Origin: Gemmatimonas sp.
GTDB taxonomy: Bacteria > Gemmatimonadota > Gemmatimonadetes > Gemmatimonadales > Gemmatimonadaceae
Assembly (NCBI GenBank): GCA_021154325.1
Contig: JAJKIR010000140.1
Span: 1 to 33,207, forward strand
DNA: 33,207 nucleotides
Direction of reading: 5' to 3'
The translations under genes and the position numbers were made by a program. Shown here piece after piece: positions 8,350 to 13,936 of this stretch. Positions within the stretch are counted from its first letter, which is position 1; each line of letters opens with the position of its first letter. The notes beneath the pieces are model-generated. The model did no database searches, was not told the origin of the DNA, and was given only the letters and a program-made list of their open reading frames with translations.

Positions 8350-8363
8350 GATCGATATCGATC
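8350..8363. promoter_or_regulatory. 14-bp palindrome in the leader of the sigma factor gene
   Basis: GATCGATATCGATC is perfectly symmetric and lies in the 281-base gap before the sigma factor gene (8293-8573). The same gap holds a GGAAATTTTTTCC stretch at about 8329-8341, which could be an AT-rich promoter element or weak terminator. I found no convincing -24/-12 (sigma54) pair and no other gene in this gap. An operator role is speculative. Confidence 0.3.
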
Positions 8364-8573
8364 GCATCGTCGCCTCATGTAGCCGCGCGTCAGGGCGCCG
8401 AGCTAAGTGATTTGCTCTTCTCTCGTTGAGAGGTGTTGACCAAGCCGGAAGATGCCCATTCTTTGGTGGGAATTTCGGCGCGTGAGCAGTGGAGCAGGGT
8501 TTGCCTTTACGGCTGCGGACGCTTCCAGCTGGGCCCTCGCCCGCTACCCTCTCCGCTCACGAGGCCTTCCGCG

Positions 8574-9323
8574 ATGTCTCTCGTCTCCCAGGTCACTCGC
8601 AGCGCCGATGGCGCGGATAGCATTACCTCCCTCACTAATCAGCACGTCGGCCTTGTTCATCACGTTGCCCGCCAATTGTCACGGCGGCTTCATGACAAGG
8701 TGGACCTCGATGAGCTCGTGAGCGCCGGCTCGATCGGCCTCATGCAGGCCGCAGCGAGCTACGAACCGGCGCGTGGGCTCACCTTCAGCACCTACGCGGT
8801 CCCTCGCATCCGCGGCTCGATGCTCGATGAGCTTCGACGCCACGATCACATGTCACGGGGCGCGCGACGAAAGGCCCGCGCGATAGGCACAGCGAGGGAA
8901 TCCCTCACCCGCCAGTTGGGTCGGGAGCCGAAGGCCGCCGAGCTCGCGGCCGAGTTGAATCTCAGCCCATCCACCTTGCGTGAGTGGGAGTGGGAGGTGG
9001 ACGGTGCCGGAGAGATCTCGCTCGACGTCGCTCCGCGGTCGATCGGCGGCGTAGGGCAGCTCACCGCCGCTGGAGCCATTCCCGACGAACGCACTCCTGC
9101 AATCGACGAGCGCATCGGATATGAGGAACGCGTCGCCATTCTCGGGATAGCCATTCGATGCTTGCGGCCACAGGAGCGCACGGTGCTGTCGCTCTACTTC
9201 TACGAGGAGCTCACGTTGCAGGAGATCGCCCACGTGCTCGGCCTCTCAGCGTCACGCATCTCGCAGATCCGCGCCGAGGCACTGGCCAAGCTGCGTACAC
9301 AGCTGAAGTCTGCGTTGGAGTAG
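8574..9323 (+). CDS. FliA/WhiG-type RNA polymerase sigma factor
   Basis: A 249-residue sigma-70 family protein of the sigma-28 group. Region 2 (about 20-95) contains VDLDELVSAGSIGL and the very characteristic FSTYAVPRIRGSMLDELRRHD, which matches FliA/WhiG rather than primary sigma factors. Region 3 spans about 100-150. Region 4 (190-245) has LRPQERTVLSLYFYEELTLQEIAHVLGLSASRISQI, where the helix-turn-helix recognises the -35 element. The frame extends upstream to 8433, but the ATG at 8574, preceded by GAGG at 8-base spacing, gives the normal family length. It follows the NtrC-class activator and ends in an intrinsic terminator. Sigma factors of this group drive flagellar, motility or developmental genes. 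Which applies here is not shown. Confidence 0.92.
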   Translation: MSLVSQVTRSADGADSITSLTNQHVGLVHHVARQLSRRLHDKVDLDELVSAGSIGLMQAAASYEPARGLTFSTYAVPRIRGSMLDELRRHDHMSRGARRKARAIGTARESLTRQLGREPKAAELAAELNLSPSTLREWEWEVDGAGEISLDVAPRSIGGVGQLTAAGAIPDERTPAIDERIGYEERVAILGIAIRCLRPQERTVLSLYFYEELTLQEIAHVLGLSASRISQIRAEALAKLRTQLKSALE

Positions 9324-9342
9324 GGAAAGGAAGTAGCGTTCC

Positions 9343-9388
9343 CGAATCCCCGACTTCTGAAGTCCGGAGTCGGGGATTCGTTCTTTTT
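9343..9388 (+). terminator. intrinsic terminator after the sigma factor gene
   Basis: A 13-bp perfect stem (9343-9355 with 9368-9380) and a 12-base loop are followed directly by TTCTTTTT. It begins 20 bases after the sigma factor stop. It is the best canonical rho-independent terminator in the window. Confidence 0.9.
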
Positions 9389-9525
9389 GAGAGGCGCTGT
9401 CACGTTGTGGTCTCCCATTCGTCGTCGGGAACGCGAGGTACGGCTTCGGGGTTGGTGGTCCGTCTGCCGGATTCTCGAACGCCTCAGGTCGTTGGCAGAT
9501 CGATCAGCTCAAACTCAGGAAATTC

Positions 9526-10098
9526 ATGTTGTTCGTTCCTGTCATTCCCGTCCTGGTCGCGGGCATCGTCACCAGCGCCAACCCGCTGGCGCCGCCGGAC
9601 ACGTCGCTGACGCTCCGCTTGTCGCAGCCGGTGACGGTCGACACGCCGCGCGTTCGGCAGCGCGCTGTCGAGGTGAGCGACTGGTACGGCCGCCGGCTCA
9701 CCATTCATCGGACGCTGAGCTACACGGTGATACCGATCTTTGGCGTGCAGTGGATTGCCGGCGAGCGGATCTACAAATACGGAAACCAGGCACCGGACTG
9801 GGCGAAGACGACGCACCGCGCGGGAGCGAGCGCGCTCGCCGGGATCTTCGCCGTGAATACCGTCACGGGTCTCTGGAATCTGTGGGACTCTCGTAGCACC
9901 GCGAATGGTCGAACGCTGCGAACGATTCACGCGCTGTCGATGCTCGCCGCGGATGCCGGGTTCACGTACGCGGGGGTGAAGCTCTCGAAGGACGCAGAGA
10001 CAGACTTCAACAAACGCCGCGAGCACCGCACCATCGCCTTGTCATCGATGGCCGTGACGGTGGTGAGTGGCTTGGCGATGAAGCTCTACAACAAGTAG
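9526..10098 (+). CDS. four-helix membrane protein with one His per helix (putative haem protein)
   Basis: A 190-residue protein I cannot assign to a named family. An N-terminal hydrophobic segment (1-17) is probably a signal peptide. Four further hydrophobic helices each begin with a histidine: His61 (IHRTLSY), His97 (THRAGAS), His135 (IHALSML) and His167 (EHRTIAL). One His per helix of a four-helix bundle is how b-type cytochromes such as cytochrome b561 hold haem, so a membrane haem protein is a reasonable but unproven reading. AGGA lies before the ATG. The gene ends two bases before the start of the next membrane protein and heads a unit with two Rieske proteins, which fits an electron-transfer role. 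Confidence 0.72.
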   Translation: MLFVPVIPVLVAGIVTSANPLAPPDTSLTLRLSQPVTVDTPRVRQRAVEVSDWYGRRLTIHRTLSYTVIPIFGVQWIAGERIYKYGNQAPDWAKTTHRAGASALAGIFAVNTVTGLWNLWDSRSTANGRTLRTIHALSMLAADAGFTYAGVKLSKDAETDFNKRREHRTIALSSMAVTVVSGLAMKLYNK

Positions 10099-10100
10099 CC

Positions 10101-10619
10101 ATGACACTGGCAGTTGCTTCGTCGGTGACGAATGGCCTCGCCCGTCTCGCCGAGCCGTGGGCGCATCTGTATGCCGATTCGAAGACCGTAGCGACGATCG
10201 TGACCTTCGGGCATGTCGCGTCCCTCCTGATGGCGGGCGGTCTCGCAGTAGCGACGGATCGCGCCACCTTGCGCGCGCTGCGCCTCGCGGCCGCTGAACG
10301 AGGGCGGCATCTCGAGGAGCTCGCCGGCGTTCACCGGCTCGTCGTCGGTGGGTTGTCACTCTCGGTGATCACCGGGGTTCTCCTCTTCGCGTCCGACGTC
10401 GAGACCTTCGTCGGCTCGTGGATCTTCTGGTTGAAGATGGCGCTGATCTGTGTTCTTCTCGCGAACGGGTTCATCATGACGCGCGCGGAGGGAGCGCTGC
10501 GCGCCGACGCAGGCGAGAACGCTCCATCGTGGACGCGGCTGCGCCGCTCGGCACTGGTGAGTGTTGGACTGTGGTACGCGATCACGCTTGCGGGCGTGGC
10601 GCTGGTGAACGTTGCCTAA
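10101..10619 (+). CDS. four-TM membrane protein, possible cytochrome b-like subunit
   Basis: A 172-residue integral membrane protein with predicted helices near 28-50, 76-98, 106-126 and 148-170. Histidines sit at 22, 38 (FGHVASLL, inside helix 1), 70 and 78 (VHRLVVGG, start of helix 2). His38 and His78 could pair across two helices to bind haem, but this is inference. The stretch GVLLFASDVETF followed by WIFWLKMAL is reminiscent of CopD-like four-helix membrane proteins. It starts two bases after the preceding gene and is followed by two Rieske genes, so it is likely one subunit of the same complex. Its last codons and stop contain GTTGCC-TAAC-GGCAAC, a small hairpin. Confidence 0.75.
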   Translation: MTLAVASSVTNGLARLAEPWAHLYADSKTVATIVTFGHVASLLMAGGLAVATDRATLRALRLAAAERGRHLEELAGVHRLVVGGLSLSVITGVLLFASDVETFVGSWIFWLKMALICVLLANGFIMTRAEGALRADAGENAPSWTRLRRSALVSVGLWYAITLAGVALVNVA

Positions 10620-10626
10620 CGGCAAC
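10611..10626 (+). repeat. small stem-loop over a stop codon
   Basis: GTTGCC and GGCAAC pair around a TAAC loop. The stem covers the stop codon of the four-TM protein, and its core is one of the GCCTAAC words found across the window. It may adjust the ratio of upstream membrane subunits to downstream Rieske proteins. Confidence 0.35.
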
Positions 10627-10660
10627 GGGTGTCGGTCATTCTGAAACCGCAGGAGCATCG

Positions 10661-11215
10661 ATGAGCAGTCGGATCGAGGAGCGGCAGCACGGGGACGCGA
10701 CGAGCACCACCGAGTCGTGCGATGCATGTCCACTTGGGGCGGCGATCGAGCGCCGTGCTTTCTTTCGCGAGGCGGTGACAGCGGCCGCCGGCGCGTTCGC
10801 GGCACTGGGGATCGTCGCGGCGGAGGCGCGCGCGCTGCCGGTACGGGCCGTGTCAGCGCTATCGGTGCGAGGCGACGAGCGGACGTATCCCATTCCCGCC
10901 GCAGATGGAGCGACGATCGACAAGGAGGAGTCGGTGATCGTGGTTCGGTGGCAGAACGCGATCTACGTGTTTTCGCTCGCCTGCCCGCACCAGAACACCG
11001 CGCTCAAGTGGGAGCAGCGCGACGCCCAGTTCCAGTGTCCGAAGCACCACTCGAAGTACCGACCAGACGGATCGTTCATCGAAGGCCGCGCGACGCGGGG
11101 GATGGATCGGTTCGCCGTGCGGCGTGATGAAGAGAAGGTCGTGGTCGATCTGGACAAGCTGTATCAGCAGGACAGTGATCCGGCCGAATGGAAGGCCGCC
11201 GTCATCCCGCTCTGA
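10661..11215 (+). CDS. Tat-exported Rieske [2Fe-2S] protein
   Basis: A 184-residue protein. Ligands for a Rieske cluster are Cys108-x-His110 (CPH) and Cys126-x-x-His129 (CPKHH). It lacks the extra cysteine pair that forms the disulfide in cytochrome bc1-type Rieske proteins, so it resembles oxygenase-ferredoxin-type Rieske domains. Residues 31-57 are a Tat signal (ERRAFFREA plus an Ala-rich hydrophobic stretch), indicating export as a folded, cluster-bearing protein. An additional CDAC at residues 20-23 precedes the twin arginines. AGGAG sits 6 bases before the ATG at 10661; the frame is open upstream but only within the previous gene. It probably passes electrons to or from the adjacent membrane proteins. 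Confidence 0.9.
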   Translation: MSSRIEERQHGDATSTTESCDACPLGAAIERRAFFREAVTAAAGAFAALGIVAAEARALPVRAVSALSVRGDERTYPIPAADGATIDKEESVIVVRWQNAIYVFSLACPHQNTALKWEQRDAQFQCPKHHSKYRPDGSFIEGRATRGMDRFAVRRDEEKVVVDLDKLYQQDSDPAEWKAAVIPL

Positions 11216-11225
11216 GCGAGGGATC

Positions 11226-11687
11226 ATGTCGTGTGAGAATTGTCTAAACAGGCGCGCGTTCCTTGCGAAGAGCGCGGCGGCGGCCGCGGCGGCAGCGCTG
11301 GTCGGCGGATGCGGGAATGGTGTATTCGGTCCGCCGCTACCGGCGCACAGCGCCGGCGGCGTGCCTTCGGGAACGGTGACGATCACCGTCGCACAATTCC
11401 CTGGTCTCGCTACCGTGGACAAACTGGTCCAGATCGATGTGGAGCGCGCGGTGAAGCGCACGGGCGCGAGCTCGTTCCTCGCACTCTCGACGATCTGCAC
11501 GCATCAAGGGTGCGATGCGGCGGTAAACACCGCGAACCAGATCGAGTGTCCGTGCCATGGATCACGTTTCGCGAACGACGGAAGTGTGATCAATGGCCCC
11601 GACAACTCTCCGCCGACCACGATCCGTCCGTTGACGCAAATCGCGACGCAGTATGATCCTCAGACGGATCGGCTGACGATCGGGTGA
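11226..11687 (+). CDS. Tat-exported Rieske protein with lipobox, bc1-type cluster motif
   Basis: A 153-residue protein. CTHQGC (91-96) and CPCHG (108-112) give the canonical Rieske ligands Cys91, His93, Cys108 and His111 plus the disulfide pair Cys96/Cys110 seen in high-potential bc1/b6f Rieske proteins. The N-terminus is a Tat signal (LNRRAFLAKS plus poly-Ala) ending in VGGC (Cys29), a plausible lipobox, so it may be lipid-anchored on the outer face of the membrane. CENC at 3-6 precedes the twin arginines, as in the neighbouring Rieske protein. The ATG at 11226 lies 10 bases after the previous stop. No bc1-type cytochrome b is in the window; the two small membrane proteins upstream are the obvious candidate partners. 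Confidence 0.92.
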   Translation: MSCENCLNRRAFLAKSAAAAAAAALVGGCGNGVFGPPLPAHSAGGVPSGTVTITVAQFPGLATVDKLVQIDVERAVKRTGASSFLALSTICTHQGCDAAVNTANQIECPCHGSRFANDGSVINGPDNSPPTTIRPLTQIATQYDPQTDRLTIG

Positions 11688-11811
11688 GCGCGCGTGTCGA
11701 ACGCCGCGTTTCTGCCAGTTGCGAAGGGCGACAGGAGACGTAGTATTCGCCTCCCCCACGAAGCTGCGGCTTCGCTCGTCCCTTCCTTCCTGCTGCGAGC
11801 CGTTCGTCAAC

Positions 11812-12465
11812 ATGCTCCTCGGTGTGGCCGGTATGGTCGGAACCGGCAAGACGACGCTGTCGCGCGCCCTCGCTGCGCGTTTCGGTCTCCAGCTCGGTCT
11901 CGAGAGTGTGGACCGTGACAATCCCTGGCTCGAGCACTTCTATGGCGAGCCGGAGGGAATGCGCACCTATGCGTTGCATCTGCAATTGCATTTCCTCGCG
12001 TCCCGCTTCGCAACGATGCGGCGCATGCGGAGCCTCGGTGGCGGATGGATTCTGGACCGCACCTGGTATGAGGACGCCGAGGTGTTCGCGCGCGGGCTGT
12101 ACGAGCAGCGATACATGACCGAAGCGGAGTGGGAGCTCTATGCGCGGTTGTACGGTGAGCTCCTTCACGCACCCGCCGCCCGCCCGCCACGGCTGCTGAT
12201 CTACCTCCACGCACCGCTGACGACGATCCTGGATCGCATCGCCGAGCGAGGCCGGCCGAAGGAGCGTGAGACACGGACCGATTACTGGGTCGCGCTGCAC
12301 ACTCGTTATGCGGACTGGATCGCGGGATTTCACCGCTGTCCGGTGCTGATGGTGGACGTGCGTGATTACGACGTCATCGGCGACCCGAGCACGATCGAGG
12401 AGGTCGCGTTTCGGGTGCGCGAGAGTCTCGAGGGAGAGATCCCGCAGCTCGAGCTCTCGGTCTAA
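11812..12465 (+). CDS. deoxynucleoside kinase-like P-loop protein
   Basis: A 217-residue protein of the dNK (PF01712) type, which phosphorylates deoxynucleosides for salvage. It has P-loop GMVGTGKT (7-14), ESVDRDNPWLEHFY (31-44, compare the EPV..NP.L..FY substrate motif) and DRTWYED (82-88, corresponding to the DRS/ED motif). The arginine-rich lid RGRPKERE is at about 147-154. The start at 11812 places the P-loop as the first strand, as in the family. The frame is open to 11719 but that stretch looks non-coding, and no good ribosome site marks either. Which base is preferred (dA, dC or dG) cannot be told. It follows the Rieske unit by 124 bases and precedes a large inverted repeat, so it may be transcribed alone. 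Confidence 0.85.
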   Translation: MLLGVAGMVGTGKTTLSRALAARFGLQLGLESVDRDNPWLEHFYGEPEGMRTYALHLQLHFLASRFATMRRMRSLGGGWILDRTWYEDAEVFARGLYEQRYMTEAEWELYARLYGELLHAPAARPPRLLIYLHAPLTTILDRIAERGRPKERETRTDYWVALHTRYADWIAGFHRCPVLMVDVRDYDVIGDPSTIEEVAFRVRESLEGEIPQLELSV

Positions 12466-12467
12466 CG

Positions 12468-12660
12468 GCAGCTATCAGTCCATAGTCCATAGTTATCAGG
12501 GAGCTCGGAACGAAGCGCTTGATGGGATGTCATCCTGAGCGAAGCGAAGGATCTACTAGAGCTCGGGTAGATTCGTCGCTTCGCTCCTCACGATGACAGC
12601 CATATCAAACGCTTCGTTCCAAAGTCCCTGTAACTATGGACTGATAGCTGATAACTGCTT
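12468..12660. repeat. 193-bp imperfect inverted-repeat element
   Basis: Both arms carry the same ordered blocks in mirror image: a CTATCAGTCCATAG-type segment, CAGGGA, GGAACGAAGCG, TTGAT, TGTCATC, CGAAGCGA and an ATCTAC close to the centre. The arms differ by small indels and substitutions. The outer parts contain heptamer-like repetition (AGTCCAT twice). The block TCATCCTGAGCGAAGCGAAGGA resembles intergenic repeats I recall from several GC-rich phyla. It begins two bases after the kinase stop. It could be a non-autonomous mobile (MITE-like) element, or a terminator and insulator before the gas vesicle operon. No transposase is present. Confidence 0.75.
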
Positions 12661-12699
12661 TTACGGTCGAAGTGACTGAGCGCACAATACTTGTCCGCC

Positions 12700-12729
12700 T
12701 TGGCTGAACTCAGTAAGCAACCGTATATT
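12700..12729 (+). promoter_or_regulatory. possible sigma70-type promoter of the gas vesicle operon
   Basis: TTGGCT (12700-12705) and TATATT (12724-12729) are separated by 18 bases, about 70 bases before the first gas vesicle gene. TATATT is conspicuous in this GC-rich DNA. The rest of the gap from 12661 to 12802 shows no gene I can support. Confidence 0.45.
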
Positions 12730-12802
12730 CTCCGGCGTAGCCATGGCGCGGTCTGAGACAGGACTTCGCCACTGTACTGGTATCACCCTTGGGTTGCATC
12801 TC

Positions 12803-13609
12803 ATGGCAGATCTGCAAACCACGCCTGCCGAACTCGCTGGCGCTAACATCGCGCCGGATGGCGGCAAGTACGTCTACTGCATAATTCGAAGCGACCGCCA
12901 GCGGGAGTTCGGCGCGATCGGCATCGGGGGCGGACAGCGTGTGTTCACCGTTGCTTTCCACGACCTCGCAGCGGTCGTGAGCGACACCGCGGTCGTGATC
13001 TACGACCCGACACGTGAGAACGTGCTCGCGCACGAGTTCGTGAACGAGACGGTGATGAAGGAGCACACCGTAATCCCGATGGCGTTCGGGACGGTGTTCC
13101 GCTCCGAAGATGACGTCACCGAGCTCCTCCGCTCGACGTACCAGGCGTTCAGCGACGTCCTGGAAAAGATGCAGGACAAGATCGAGTTCGGCCTCAAGGT
13201 GCTCTGGGACCGCGAGAAGGTGATCGCGAACATCGAGCGCGAGAACGACGAGATCCGGAGATTGAAGGACGAGATCAGCCGGCACACGGCGTCGTCGACG
13301 TACTTTGCGCGAATGCAGCTCGGGCGACTCATCGATTCCGCGCTCGAGGAAGTCGGCCAGCGATACGTCAACGACATCCATGACCAGATCAAGCGTGTTG
13401 CGGTCGCGAGCCGCAGCAACAAGCCGATCGGCGATCGGATGATCCTGAACGCGGCCTTTCTCGTCGATCGCGCCCAGGAGCAGGCGTTCGATGAGCGAGT
13501 GAAGGAGACGAGCCGAAAATACGAGGAGCTGTTGACGTTCAAGTACTCGGGTCCGTGGCCCCCGTACAACTTCGTGAACATCAAGCTGAAGCTCGAGAAG
13601 GCGGACTGA
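12803..13609 (+). CDS. gas vesicle protein GvpF/GvpL (first copy)
   Basis: A 268-residue GvpF/L-family protein (PF06386). The N-terminal domain begins KYVYCIIRSD. The middle is helical and coiled-coil-like (IERENDEIRRLKDEI). The C-terminus ends with the family hallmark YSGPWPPYNFV. Such proteins are accessory factors in gas vesicle assembly; structures show a two-domain protein that interacts with GvpA and other Gvp proteins. The ATG at 12803 places the N-terminal strand about 20 residues in; a frame extension to 12743 adds a stretch that does not look coding. It opens the cluster and is followed by gvpG after 15 bases. This copy is the most canonical of the three GvpF/L proteins here. I leave the symbol open because F and L cannot be told apart safely. 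Confidence 0.93.
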   Translation: MADLQTTPAELAGANIAPDGGKYVYCIIRSDRQREFGAIGIGGGQRVFTVAFHDLAAVVSDTAVVIYDPTRENVLAHEFVNETVMKEHTVIPMAFGTVFRSEDDVTELLRSTYQAFSDVLEKMQDKIEFGLKVLWDREKVIANIERENDEIRRLKDEISRHTASSTYFARMQLGRLIDSALEEVGQRYVNDIHDQIKRVAVASRSNKPIGDRMILNAAFLVDRAQEQAFDERVKETSRKYEELLTFKYSGPWPPYNFVNIKLKLEKAD

Positions 13610-13624
13610 CCGCCTGACGCGCCA

Positions 13625-13936
13625 ATGGGTTTGATCTCGAACGTCCTCTTCTTTCCTGTCACCGGACCCGTCGCCGGCATTCGCTGGGTGTTAGGCAAGG
13701 TGCAGACGATCGTCGAGGATGAGTTGACGGACGACACGTCGGTGAAGGAGGAGCTCATGGAGCTGCAGATGCTGCTCGAGCTCGGAGACATCGACGATGC
13801 CGAGTACGTGCGGCGCGAAGCGGTGGTGATGCAGCGCCTGCGCGAGGTGCGCGAATGGCGCGAGCGACTGGGGAAGGGTGTGGCGGGAGGGCTGGTGCGC
13901 GTCGCCAGAAACGAGGACGGCACGGCACCGGAGTGA
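13625..13936 (+). CDS. gvpG: gas vesicle protein GvpG
   Basis: A 103-residue protein with the typical GvpG beginning MGLISNVLFFPVTGPVAGIRWVLGKV and a helical, acidic middle (EELMELQMLLELGDIDDAEYVRREA). GvpG is a small accessory protein conserved in gas vesicle clusters and usually encoded next to gvpF. Its stop overlaps the GTG start of the ArsA-like ATPase as GTGA, so the two products are likely made in step. The tail after residue 85 is divergent. Confidence 0.92.
   Translation: MGLISNVLFFPVTGPVAGIRWVLGKVQTIVEDELTDDTSVKEELMELQMLLELGDIDDAEYVRREAVVMQRLREVREWRERLGKGVAGGLVRVARNEDGTAPE

Noticed and set aside
12468..12660. CRISPR-like or insertion-sequence reading of the repeat
   Set aside because: There are only two mirror-image arms, no regularly spaced direct repeats, no spacers and no transposase frame.
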